Positions 1 through 8,690 of a stretch of 32,971 nt of DNA are shown one piece after another. Position numbers and translations under genes: made by a program. The notes under the pieces are model-generated. The model made no database searches, had not been told where the DNA came from, and saw only the letters and a program-made list of their open reading frames with translations. Each line of letters opens with the position of its first letter. Position 1 is the stretch's first letter. Origin of the DNA: Campylobacterales bacterium (GTDB lineage: Bacteria; Campylobacterota; Campylobacteria; Campylobacterales; Sulfurimonadaceae); contig JAJRQV010000097.1 in NCBI GenBank assembly GCA_024280035.1, forward strand, positions 1 to 32,971, given 5' to 3'.

Positions 1-549
1 GATATTTATAATGGCTCTATGTATGTTAAAGTTGACGGTATTGGAGATGAGTGGTCTGACTTCTTAGATGATACCACCTTCTTTGTATCGGGGTCTATGT
101 CAAGAACTCATCCGGATGATATAACTGATATATTTGGACAGCAAAAACAGATGTTAGGCTCAACAGATATGGAGAATGATTACTCTTACTGGGTAGGTTT
201 ACAGATGCCATCTCTTATCTCTGAAGATGGGCGTTTTGGTGTAGAGTTTAATCACGGTTCAAAATACTGGAGACCACTCACCTATGCAGAAGACACCTTA
301 GTAGGTTCTAAAATTGCAACGCGTGGTGATGCTTATGAAGTTTACTTTACTGAGCCACTACTGGATGATGTTTTAAGTTTACAAATCCGTTATACCTACT
401 TAGACTATGCGTACACTGGTTCTAATGGATTCTTTGGAGCAGCTTCAGGTACACCAATTTCAATTGATGATATCGCTCAAAGTTCTAATTCAGGTATTTT
501 TGTTGATACCGCACAAGATATCCGTGTTTACCTAAGATATCGTTACTAA
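1..549 (+). CDS. DUF3373-like outer-membrane beta-barrel protein, C-terminal part (5' truncated by window edge)
   Basis: The reading frame is open from base 1 (D-I-Y-N-G-S-M-Y...) to the TAA at 547-549, so the Met at base 19 is internal and the gene begins outside the window. The visible ~180 residues alternate short polar/aromatic beta-strand-like stretches with Gly/Asp turns, e.g. RFGVEFNHGSKYWRPLTYAED and GDAYEVYFTEPLLDD. They end in YLRYRY, an aromatic C-terminal residue typical of proteins inserted by the BAM complex. The FNHGSKYWR...GDAYEVY pattern resembles the DUF3373 family common in Campylobacterota. The function is probably porin-like, but this is family inference; no substrate can be assigned. 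It converges with the minus-strand PPTase gene across a short gap holding a G tract. Confidence 0.72.
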   Translation, partial: DIYNGSMYVKVDGIGDEWSDFLDDTTFFVSGSMSRTHPDDITDIFGQQKQMLGSTDMENDYSYWVGLQMPSLISEDGRFGVEFNHGSKYWRPLTYAEDTLVGSKIATRGDAYEVYFTEPLLDDVLSLQIRYTYLDYAYTGSNGFFGAASGTPISIDDIAQSSNSGIFVDTAQDIRVYLRYRY

Positions 550-607
550 AACTAGCGGTAGCGATTTTACTTAGTAAAAAGTTTCTTTAGAAAAGCACTC
601 CCGCTTA

Positions 608-617
608 GGGGGGGGGG
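608..617. repeat. Homopolymeric G10 tract between convergent genes
   Basis: Ten consecutive G residues lie in the 95-bp gap between the porin-like gene stop (549) and the PPTase stop (645), in otherwise AT-rich DNA. Poly-G tracts of this length are known slippage sites in Campylobacterota. Here the tract is outside both reading frames, so any effect would be on transcript 3' ends. Confidence 0.8.
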
Positions 618-644
618 ACTGTTCTTCTAGATTTATACAACTCT

Positions 645-1328
645 TTATAAGTCTTCTATACTAAAGAAACTCACTTCTAACTCTTTTTTATTTTCTAAAA
701 CAGCAAAACTCATAAGACATTCTTCTTGAGTATAAAAGAGTCCATAAAAACTATTTTCACCTTTAAGATATAACTCTTTTTCAAATGCATCTAAATCTTG
801 AAAATTCACCTCTTTAGGTGAGAGACTAAGCCCTCTTCCCAAGGCTTTTAAATGGGCTTCTTTTAATGTCCAATAAGCAAAAAATAGTTTCTTTTTATTT
901 GAAGCCTTCTTAAATATTTTCTCTTCTTCTTCAGACAAAACCATTTTAAGAAGTTCAGGGCTATACTCAAGCTCATTTAACTCTTCAACATCAATGCCAC
1001 ATAAGGGGAAACTCGAACAGATGATGTAGGCTCGTTTCGTACTATGAGAGAGATTAAAATAAAAACTTATCTTATGTTTTAAGGAGAGTTCGGGTCTGCC
1101 ATAGGCATTAAGAGTAAATACCCACTCCTCTTGTTTAACCCAAGGAAAATAGTGTGTAAGTATCTGTCGCAGATAAATATGAGAAAAGATGTAATTTTCT
1201 CTATCTTTATCTTTGAAAAAATTGTTTGCTTTTGTTTTTTCTTCTTGCGATAAACTTTCTAAAGAGCCGGCATCAAAAGATAAGTTTTCAAAAGGAATGT
1301 GCCAAATATCAAGCTTATACGACTTCAT
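645..1328 (-). CDS. Sfp-type 4'-phosphopantetheinyl transferase
   Basis: This 227-residue protein has the two signatures of Sfp/HetI/EntD-type transferases. One is G111-I-D113-V-E115, with the Mg2+-binding acidic residues. The other is W153-T-L-K156-E157-A-x-x-K161. These enzymes move the phosphopantetheine arm of CoA to the conserved serine of carrier proteins. An N-terminal half-domain contains NLSHS (92-96), the usual substrate-contact region. The ATG at 1326-1328 lies inside the 3' end of the NRPS gene (14-nt overlap), so the two are co-transcribed and probably translationally coupled. Together with the two carrier domains upstream, this makes it the dedicated activator of the FAAL-NRPS. 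Unlike its partner, the frame is intact, with no missing motif. Length is normal for the family. Confidence 0.93.
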   Translation of the reverse strand: MKSYKLDIWHIPFENLSFDAGSLESLSQEEKTKANNFFKDKDRENYIFSHIYLRQILTHYFPWVKQEEWVFTLNAYGRPELSLKHKISFYFNLSHSTKRAYIICSSFPLCGIDVEELNELEYSPELLKMVLSEEEEKIFKKASNKKKLFFAYWTLKEAHLKALGRGLSLSPKEVNFQDLDAFEKELYLKGENSFYGLFYTQEECLMSFAVLENKKELEVSFFSIEDL

Positions 1329-4300
1329 TCAAACTGCATTTATAATGTAAAAAGTCTTCTTTATCAAAAATGTCATGATTAAGACCATCATAATATGAAC
1401 ATATTTTCAAACTTAACTCTTCTACATTTTCAGCAGCTAAAATAGAGTAATGATCTCCATTTGACTCATAAAGCTTAATATTACTGTTTAAAAGTTCATT
1501 CCAATCATAATCATCAGCTACCCTTAGATCTCTTAACGAAGCACGTATAAGAGCTATATTGATTCTTTCTGGTACAGAACTTGGTGCATAATTTTGCATA
1601 CATAAAATATTATTTTTATATACTTTCACAAAAACTTCAAACTGTTCTGCGGTAAACTCTATTTCATTTTGGGCTAAAGACTGCACAATAAAAGCCAATT
1701 GCTCATCTTCCTCAACTTCAGATAAGACTTCTAAACTCAAGGTACTTTTAAACTTATACGTATCTATAATCAATTGATAAAGCTCATATATATATTTTGT
1801 CTTAGCCTGCTTATCAGTTCTGTCTATAATTGTTTTTAAAGACGAAGGGGCATGAGAATCAAGTAGAATAACTTTGGTCTCTTCATCTTTTAACTGTCTG
1901 CACATTTCATAAGCAATAACACCACCAATAGAATGACCAATTAAATGATAAGGACCTTCATTTTGAATCTTTTTCATCTCTTGTATATTTTGTGTAGCAA
2001 TCTCTTCGATGCTTTCAGGCAGTGGACTCACCCCATCTAAACCAATAGACTGAAGCCCATAAAAAGGCTGTTCCTTTCCAAATACTCGAGAAAGAGGCTC
2101 AAACATAGCCACATTTCCTCCCGCTCCGGGAATAGCAAAAAGAGGTAGTCTGTCCCCCTTGGTTTGAATAGCAACAGTAATTTCAAAGTTATGCCCATTT
2201 TCATTTGTAAGCATTATTGCTAACTCTTCAATCGTAGAAAATTTAAATAAAGCCGCAACAGTCAAAGCCGTATCAAACTTTTTATTAATCTTAGAGACTA
2301 AACTTACAGCTAATAAAGAGTGACCACCTAAGTCAAAAAAGTTATCATGTACACCTACTTTTTCAATACTAAGCAGTTCAGAAAACAGTGTTGCCAACTT
2401 CTCTTCAACTTGGTTTCTTGGAGCAAGATAAGCTTGATTTGACTCTATTACCTGTTCAAGTTTTTCTAAAACTTTTTTATCTACCTTACCGTTTGAGGTT
2501 AATGGCATTGTTTCTACTTTAATAAAAGCGACAGGAATCATATATTCAGGAAGGTCTTGAGATAAAACTTGTTTAATATTTTTTTGATTTAATTCTTGAT
2601 TATCTATCATGATAAGGTAAGCCACTAAACTTTTATCACCCTCTGCATTTTCTTTGACTAAAACAGTGCTTTCTTTAATAGTATTAATCTTAAGTAGATT
2701 CTGTTCTATCTCACCTAACTCAATTCTAAAACCTCTTATCTTAACTTGTTCATCAATACGACCTAAGTATTCTAAGTTACCCGCATCTGTGTATCGGACT
2801 AAGTCTCCCGTTTTATACATTTTTGTATCGGCTTTAAAAGGATTACCAACAAACTTCTCTTGTGTTAATTCTTTTTGATTTAAATACCCTCGAGCTAAAC
2901 CTTCTCCTGAAACATGTAACTCACCAGGAAGACCCATAGGCACAAGATTTTCATTTGCATCTAAGACATAAGCACTAAGGTCATCTAAGACACTTCCAAT
3001 AAGACTCTTCTCTTGTCTAATATCTTCTTTTTTGAATACATTATAGGTCACATGCACCGTTGTTTCAGTAATACCATACATATTAATTAACTCAGGGCTT
3101 GTATTACTGTACTTCTCATACCAAGGTTTTAAAAGTTTAAAATTAAGTTTTTCTCCTCCAAAAATAACCTTTCTTAAACTCTGTAACTTCTCAGTTTTTT
3201 GTCTGTCTATATATATCAGTTGCTGAAATGCAGATGGTGTCTGATTTAAAATAGTTACACCCTCTTTGTGAAGTAAGCTAAAAAAATCTTCTGTAGAACG
3301 TGTCACATCGGAAGGAACAATAATCAATTTTCCTCCATGCAATAAAGCACCCCAAATTTCCCATACAGCAAAATCAAAAGCAAAAGAGTGAAAAAGAGTC
3401 CGAACATCTTTTTCATTAAAAGCAAAGTTCTTTTCACTTGATTTAAACAATCTTTCTACATTTTTATGCTCAACCATCACACCCTTAGGTTTACCTGTTG
3501 AACCAGAGGTATAAATAACATAAGCTAAATTATCGACTTGAGATTGTGTACTGATATCTCTCTTCTGATACGAGTCTAGATTAACTAAATCAATAAGAAC
3601 TTCTTGCGCTTTTGTATTTGGCATTTTCTTTTGTAATGTACTATCTGTAATAAATAGACGCGCTTGTGAGTCATTAAGTATATACGCAACTCTATCACTT
3701 GGATAAGACGCATCAATGGGAACATAGGCTCCACCTGATTTAAGTACAGCCAATAAAGCGACTATCATATCTAATGAACGCTCTAAACATATCGCCACTA
3801 AAGAGTCTGACTTGACCCCTAAATCAACAAGATGATAGGCTAATTGATTGGCTTTTTCATTTAACTCTTTATAAGTTAAGGACTTATCCCCACACACAAT
3901 AGCTGTATGGTTCTGTCTACTTTTAGCCTTCTGTTCAAAAAGCTGGTGTACTGTTTTTTCTTGAGTATATTGAACCTGAGTCTGATTGAGTTTTTCTAAC
4001 TGAAGTTCTCTCTCTTGCTGATTTAAAAAGTCAATATCGACTATTTTCACTCTTGAACTTTCTAATAAACTTTGAACCACTAAACTGAATTTTTCTCGTA
4101 TATCTATCCCATTAAAAATATTTTCTGGATAGATAAATCTAATCGTATAAGGATTACCATTAACAATATTTAATTGAAACTCATTACTAGGAATAGTATC
4201 CATAGATTCACCATGCATCTTACTTAGCCTTGGCATAAAGTTTGTACTAAAGGCAATCTTAGAATTTTTTATAAGTTTTGACTGAGCTTGCATGCTTATA

Positions 4301-4509
4301 AGGTCGGTTTTATTCTCTTGAAAATCTTGAATTTTTTGTGCTAAATCAACAAGACTAAAGTTTTGTCTAAACCACTCTTTTTTAATAACAATAGGGCGTA
4401 CGTCTGCATACACACCAAAACTAAATTCTTTTAAAGACTTACGCCCAGAAAGGGTTTCATACAAAATAAAATCATCTGTAATATTAAAGAGTCTATATAA
4501 AACACTCAC
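1315..4509 (-). CDS. NRPS C-terminal fragment: end of second C domain, A domain (Thr-type pocket), PCP, thioesterase
   Basis: This is the third piece of a split megasynthase. Residues 1-~165 are the C-terminal half of a condensation domain whose N-half lies in the preceding frame. The adenylation domain spans ~190-680: A3 YTSGSTGKPKG (333-343), A5 YGITETT, A7 YKTGDL, A10 lysine K675 in NGKVDKK. By alignment to GrsA the pocket residues are D379, F380, W383, N422, I449, G451, M477, V485, H486 plus K675, the pattern classically assigned to threonine. A PCP follows (LGGHS, Ser731). The type I thioesterase has GHSIGG (Ser860), Asp885 and GDH His1020, so release by hydrolysis or cyclisation should be possible. 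The GTG start at 4507-4509 is only the first start codon after a frameshift; the coding frame continues upstream to about 4590. The gene stops inside the PPTase start. Confidence 0.9.
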   Translation of the reverse strand: MSVLYRLFNITDDFILYETLSGRKSLKEFSFGVYADVRPIVIKKEWFRQNFSLVDLAQKIQDFQENKTDLISMQAQSKLIKNSKIAFSTNFMPRLSKMHGESMDTIPSNEFQLNIVNGNPYTIRFIYPENIFNGIDIREKFSLVVQSLLESSRVKIVDIDFLNQQERELQLEKLNQTQVQYTQEKTVHQLFEQKAKSRQNHTAIVCGDKSLTYKELNEKANQLAYHLVDLGVKSDSLVAICLERSLDMIVALLAVLKSGGAYVPIDASYPSDRVAYILNDSQARLFITDSTLQKKMPNTKAQEVLIDLVNLDSYQKRDISTQSQVDNLAYVIYTSGSTGKPKGVMVEHKNVERLFKSSEKNFAFNEKDVRTLFHSFAFDFAVWEIWGALLHGGKLIIVPSDVTRSTEDFFSLLHKEGVTILNQTPSAFQQLIYIDRQKTEKLQSLRKVIFGGEKLNFKLLKPWYEKYSNTSPELINMYGITETTVHVTYNVFKKEDIRQEKSLIGSVLDDLSAYVLDANENLVPMGLPGELHVSGEGLARGYLNQKELTQEKFVGNPFKADTKMYKTGDLVRYTDAGNLEYLGRIDEQVKIRGFRIELGEIEQNLLKINTIKESTVLVKENAEGDKSLVAYLIMIDNQELNQKNIKQVLSQDLPEYMIPVAFIKVETMPLTSNGKVDKKVLEKLEQVIESNQAYLAPRNQVEEKLATLFSELLSIEKVGVHDNFFDLGGHSLLAVSLVSKINKKFDTALTVAALFKFSTIEELAIMLTNENGHNFEITVAIQTKGDRLPLFAIPGAGGNVAMFEPLSRVFGKEQPFYGLQSIGLDGVSPLPESIEEIATQNIQEMKKIQNEGPYHLIGHSIGGVIAYEMCRQLKDEETKVILLDSHAPSSLKTIIDRTDKQAKTKYIYELYQLIIDTYKFKSTLSLEVLSEVEEDEQLAFIVQSLAQNEIEFTAEQFEVFVKVYKNNILCMQNYAPSSVPERINIALIRASLRDLRVADDYDWNELLNSNIKLYESNGDHYSILAAENVEELSLKICSYYDGLNHDIFDKEDFLHYKCSLNEVV

Positions 4510-4589
4510 ATATACAGCATTAATAAGAGAAAGTAAGGAGATGTCATTATCCCTTTTAATCTTATTTAATGTAGTTATTGTTGCCTTAT

Positions 4590-7133
4590 CTAAAAAAGAT
4601 CTTCAAGTTTTTGTTGACCTAAGTTTAATGTGTTAAAAACAGGAATATCATTCACTCCACTTAGGGTCTCTCTCCACAATTCACTCTGCTGTTTGTGCTT
4701 GTACTTTTTAATAAGTGCAGATATTTCTTGAGTAGATGTTTTGACATCTATCTTAATAAACGCTTTTTCCTTCATATAGTTTTTATAAGCCTTATCTACT
4801 AAGGCTCTAAAATATACCATTGAAACACCATCTAAAATCACATGATGTGCCATATAACTTATATGTGTTAATTTAGAATTTTTATAAACAAAAATTGCCT
4901 TAATAAGAGCTTCTTTTTCAAAACTAATAGAGGCATCTGAAGCACTAAAAACTGCAGATCGAGCATCCTCATCTTCTTTACATTCTACCCTTACCATTAA
5001 ACCTTCATTATTATCATTAACATAAAGTTGGTATAACTGTCCAGCATACTCTGATACACGTAAATTCAGTGTCTCTATCTGGCTAACTACATAAAACACA
5101 GCTTTCTCAAAAACATCCAACTGAAGATCTTCTTCTACCTCATAAATAAGACCCATAAAGTACCTATTTTGAAAATGCATTTGACCTTGTAGATAAAGAT
5201 CAATTTGCATCTGTGTTAAAGGATAAACACGCTTGACTTGCTTTTGTGTATAGGGGCTATGTGTAATAACATCTTGATTAAAAATAGGTGCTAAAATTGG
5301 TAAATTATCAGCATTATTACAAAATTCTTCAATGAGTTGAGAATAATGAGATAAGAACTTCTGTATTTTCACATCAGATAAAAGAGAACTTTTATAAGTT
5401 AGTGAAAACTCAATACTATTTTCTTTAACATTAAGAGTTAGGTTTATTAATGTTTTTGCACTGTCTACACCAACATCATAAGCTTCATAACGTAAGTCAG
5501 TAAGCCCATCTTTTGAAAAACTGTTTTCTTCAAGACTGTTAAAGGCAAATTGAATATCTTCAACATCTAAGGCACTCTCTTTTAAACGAAGTCGCTCTAC
5601 AATATTTTGTAAAGGTGCATCTTGATGTTCTAATGCAGATAAAAGCTTTGACCTTGTCTGATTCGTTATATCTGCATAAGAACTTGAATCCTCAAGATCT
5701 AGTCTAATTAACATTGTATTAATAAAAAAGCCAAGAATATCTTGTGTCTCTTTAAGTGGTCTATTCGCATTAGGTACGGCTATAATGATAGAATCTTGCT
5801 GAGTATATCTATAAATCAAGGCAGCATAAAGGGCTAGTAATATCTGATTAACTGTCCAAGAATTTTTTATTCTTATATGATTTATTTTATCTAACTGTTC
5901 TTGATTAATAGAACTGAAAATTGTTTTTACATCTGTTGTAGGTTCTATTACATTTTTCTCTTTTAAAAGAGAAAGGTTTAACTGACGAGGAAAAGGGCTT
6001 AACTCATTTTCCCAATATTTTAGATGTTTTTCAAGTTTTCCCTCTTCTTCTAAACATTCTCTCTGCCAAAATGTATAATCAATATATTGAAACTTTAAGT
6101 CAGGAAGCTTAACTTCTTTTCCTGAACTAAGAGCATTCATAAATAGAGAAAACTCTTTAATAAGAACTGACATAGAGTGACCATCACTAATAATATGATG
6201 GGTATTTATTAATAAAACATGTTCATCATCTTTTAAAATAATCACAGTAACACGAATTAAGGGACCTTGGCTTAAATCAAAGGGTGTTCTTACCTCATCT
6301 TGACATAAGTCTTTGAGTTTAGACTCAATAGCGTTCTCCTGAGTACGAAGATCAAAAGTCTTGACTTTAAAATCAAGACTTTTTAGAACCTTCTGTTGTG
6401 CAGATGATTCAACACTTGGAAAAACTGTACGTAAGTTTTCATGACGTTCAATAATAAGATTAAAACTTTCTTCTACTTGACTAATATCTAAGTCACCAAA
6501 AATCCTAAGAGCTTCAAAAGCATTATAATCTGCACTTCCTGTTTCAAGCTGATCAATAAACCATAATCTCTCCTGAGCAAAAGAGAGGGGTGCTTTATCT
6601 CTTTTATTTTGAACAACACAACTTAATACGGTTTTTCTTTTCACAAGAGACAAACTGTTTAACTCCTGTTTGTCCAGACTTTTTTTAAGCGTATTCAGAA
6701 GATTTTCTACACTTTTTAGTTCAAATAATAGTTCTAAATTCATCTCTAAAAAATAGACTGTTTGAAGTTCAGCAAGAAGTTGGGTCATACGTAAAGAGTC
6801 TAAACCTAAGGCTAATAAATTTTGATTCACGTGTATGTTTTGAGCAGAAATATTACTCAATTGAGAAAGGCTTGCTTTAAGATGTAAGCTTAGATATTGT
6901 ATTTTCTTACTTTCAGGAAGTGTTTGATATTCTTGTAAAGAAAAATCTTCTATCAGTTCATCTGTACCAACACACTCTTCTTGATAACTTGCAAGTACCT
7001 TAAAACTTTGAGATTCATAAGCCTTTTTATTTGCCTGTCTTTGTATTTTTCCACTTGAAGTTTTAAGTAGTTGCCCCGGTCTTAAAAGAATAATATCTGA
7101 AACTTGCAACTCAAGTGCCGCTGAGACATTCAT
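4590..7133 (-). CDS. NRPS middle fragment: FAAL tail, acyl carrier domain, first C domain, N-half of second C domain
   Basis: Residues 1-~40 are the end of an acyl-AMP ligase (SSGKIQR, catalytic-type K29). A carrier domain follows with LGLDSLR (Ser113). A complete condensation domain spans ~178-610, with APLSFAQERLW at its start and HHIISDG (312-318). A second condensation domain begins at ~634 (VYPLTQMQ) with HHVILDG (763-769), and the frame then ends in TAG. There is no adenylation domain between the two C domains. The ATG at 7133 is an internal Met: the frame is the same as the FAAL fragment upstream and is separated from it only by one TAA and 19 sense codons. At the 3' end GAT-CTT-TTT-TAG lies in a T6 run; one more T would read on as L-D-K-A-T into the next fragment. 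The fragment is therefore a piece of one gene of about 2,457 codons. Confidence 0.9.
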   Translation of the reverse strand: MNVSAALELQVSDIILLRPGQLLKTSSGKIQRQANKKAYESQSFKVLASYQEECVGTDELIEDFSLQEYQTLPESKKIQYLSLHLKASLSQLSNISAQNIHVNQNLLALGLDSLRMTQLLAELQTVYFLEMNLELLFELKSVENLLNTLKKSLDKQELNSLSLVKRKTVLSCVVQNKRDKAPLSFAQERLWFIDQLETGSADYNAFEALRIFGDLDISQVEESFNLIIERHENLRTVFPSVESSAQQKVLKSLDFKVKTFDLRTQENAIESKLKDLCQDEVRTPFDLSQGPLIRVTVIILKDDEHVLLINTHHIISDGHSMSVLIKEFSLFMNALSSGKEVKLPDLKFQYIDYTFWQRECLEEEGKLEKHLKYWENELSPFPRQLNLSLLKEKNVIEPTTDVKTIFSSINQEQLDKINHIRIKNSWTVNQILLALYAALIYRYTQQDSIIIAVPNANRPLKETQDILGFFINTMLIRLDLEDSSSYADITNQTRSKLLSALEHQDAPLQNIVERLRLKESALDVEDIQFAFNSLEENSFSKDGLTDLRYEAYDVGVDSAKTLINLTLNVKENSIEFSLTYKSSLLSDVKIQKFLSHYSQLIEEFCNNADNLPILAPIFNQDVITHSPYTQKQVKRVYPLTQMQIDLYLQGQMHFQNRYFMGLIYEVEEDLQLDVFEKAVFYVVSQIETLNLRVSEYAGQLYQLYVNDNNEGLMVRVECKEDEDARSAVFSASDASISFEKEALIKAIFVYKNSKLTHISYMAHHVILDGVSMVYFRALVDKAYKNYMKEKAFIKIDVKTSTQEISALIKKYKHKQQSELWRETLSGVNDIPVFNTLNLGQQKLEDLF
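4592..4597 (-). other. Frameshift at T6 run inside the second C domain
   Basis: Minus strand GAT-CTT-TTT-TAG-ATA ends the middle frame. Adding one T, or a -1 slip on TTT, gives TTA-GAT-AAG and an open frame of 26-27 codons (D-K-A-T-I-T-T-L-N-K...) that joins exactly to the downstream C-domain half starting at 4509. Confidence 0.85.
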
Positions 7134-7190
7134 TCTGATCTCAGAAAATATCTTTTGCGCATCTATTTGACGAACATATGTTCTTTTTAT

Positions 7191-7193
7191 TTA
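7191..7193 (-). other. In-frame TAA interrupting FAAL-NRPS
   Basis: On the minus strand the codons read CAA-TAA-ATA-AAA-AGA. Both sides are in the same frame and both sides are good FAAL sequence, so this is a nonsense codon in the gene and not a natural C-terminus. The family normally has glutamate here, so GAA to TAA is the simplest change. Confidence 0.85.
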
Positions 7194-8690
7194 TTGTACA
7201 ATAATAAGTTGTTCTTGATTATCAACGGTAACACTAAAAACAGCACAAGCATTCGCAGACAATGCCTCATTAGAGTCTGAAACAAGTTCTTCAATATCTT
7301 GAGGATAATAATTTCTTCCACGAATAATAATAAGGTCTTTAACCCGTCCACAGATAAAAAGTTGTTCCTCATAAAAAAAGCCCAAGTCACCCGTACGAAG
7401 AAAAGGTCCCTCTCGACTCTCTTTTACGTATGCATTAAAAGTCGTATCAGTTTTTTCTTTATCTCTCCAATATCCCAAGGCAACACTCTCTCCTCTTGCC
7501 CATATCTCTCCTACTGCACCCTTTTCAACCTCTGTATGGGTTTGTGTATCTACAATAAGTGTTTCATGACCTAGCCACGAGTATCCACTAGAAATCATCT
7601 CTTGAGATAGGTCTGAATTTTTTTCTATTTTAATAGAACCTTCTTGTAAGGCTTCTTGGTTTACATTTAAAATAACAGGTGCTTCTTCTGTCTTACCCCC
7701 AGCAATGATTAAGGTTGTTTCTGCCATCCCATAACAAGGATAATGGGAGTCAGCCTTAAAACCACAGACCTCAAATTTCTTTGAAAACTTACTTAGGGTA
7801 TTGGCATGAATAGGTTCTGCACCATTAAATGCAACCTTCCATGAACTTACATCTAAGGCTTGTAGCTCTTCATCTTTAATTGTATCGGTACACAAATCAT
7901 AGGCAAAATTGGGTCCCCCACTTACTGTTGCCTTGTACTTAGAAATTATTTCTAACCAACGTAATGGTTTTTGTAAAAAATATACTGGTGACATTAATGT
8001 TGTCGAGAAACCACCATATAAAGGAGAAAGGACTCCTCCAATAAGACCCATATCATGAAAGGTTGGTAACCATGAAACAAAAACAGTCTCATCACTATAA
8101 GAAAATGATTGATAAATAAACTCCATATTACTCATAATATTGCCATGCGTTACCATCACTCCCTTAGGTTCACCTGTAGAACCTGAGGTGTATTGTAAAA
8201 AGGCAATGTCATCAGATTTAAGTTTGACATTAATCGCTAAAGGTTCTTTCAAATTTTTAGCATCAGTTTCAAACCATGGTAATTTTGCAAGTTCTGCATC
8301 TTCATTAAAAAGTGGTTTAGCAATTAAAGCAGACTTTTCAACTGTTAAAATAATAGAAGCTTGGGCATCATTAATAATTTTTTCTAAACGTTTGATTTTT
8401 TGATTTTTTCGAGGAGGATAGGCAGGAACAGCGATAACACCCGCATATAAACAACCTAAAAAAGCAGTAATAAATTCAATCCCTGCAGGATACAGAAGTA
8501 AGGCTCTCTCACCTTTTTTACAAGTTTGTAAAAGTTCACTTGCTATAGCTTTTGCTGCATAATCTACCTCAGAAAAACTCATCTCTTGTGCAGGTGAGTC
8601 CCCATCTTCAATAAAGCGATAAAGAAGTTCATTCTTTTTTGTAATTGCATGGTGATGTAATACATCAACTAAGGTCGTGTGTTTGTTCAT
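7191..8690 (-). CDS. Fatty acyl-AMP ligase (FAAL) domain, N-terminal fragment of the FAAL-NRPS
   Basis: This 499-residue adenylate-forming domain resembles fatty acyl-AMP ligases, which activate a fatty acid as acyl-AMP and pass it to a carrier domain without making acyl-CoA. Visible motifs are the P-loop-like YTSGSTGEPKGVMVTH (167-182), WLPTFHDMGLIGG, YGMAETTL, LRTGDLGF and GRVKDLIIIRGRNYYPQDIE, the last two very characteristic of FAALs. The start ATG (8688-8690) is preceded by AGGGGAATAG, a plausible ribosome site. The frame ends at TAA 7191-7193 just before the sequence I-K-R-T-Y-V-R-Q-I-D, where FAALs normally continue with E-x-x-R. The rest of the domain, including the catalytic lysine, lies beyond the stop in the same frame. 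As it stands the fragment lacks that lysine and should be poorly active. Confidence 0.9.
   Translation of the reverse strand: MNKHTTLVDVLHHHAITKKNELLYRFIEDGDSPAQEMSFSEVDYAAKAIASELLQTCKKGERALLLYPAGIEFITAFLGCLYAGVIAVPAYPPRKNQKIKRLEKIINDAQASIILTVEKSALIAKPLFNEDAELAKLPWFETDAKNLKEPLAINVKLKSDDIAFLQYTSGSTGEPKGVMVTHGNIMSNMEFIYQSFSYSDETVFVSWLPTFHDMGLIGGVLSPLYGGFSTTLMSPVYFLQKPLRWLEIISKYKATVSGGPNFAYDLCTDTIKDEELQALDVSSWKVAFNGAEPIHANTLSKFSKKFEVCGFKADSHYPCYGMAETTLIIAGGKTEEAPVILNVNQEALQEGSIKIEKNSDLSQEMISSGYSWLGHETLIVDTQTHTEVEKGAVGEIWARGESVALGYWRDKEKTDTTFNAYVKESREGPFLRTGDLGFFYEEQLFICGRVKDLIIIRGRNYYPQDIEELVSDSNEALSANACAVFSVTVDNQEQLIIVQ

Noticed and set aside
7187-7390. 67-codon minus-strand frame over the FAAL end
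   Set aside because: Overlaps strong FAAL coding sequence in a different frame and has no family character or ribosome site.
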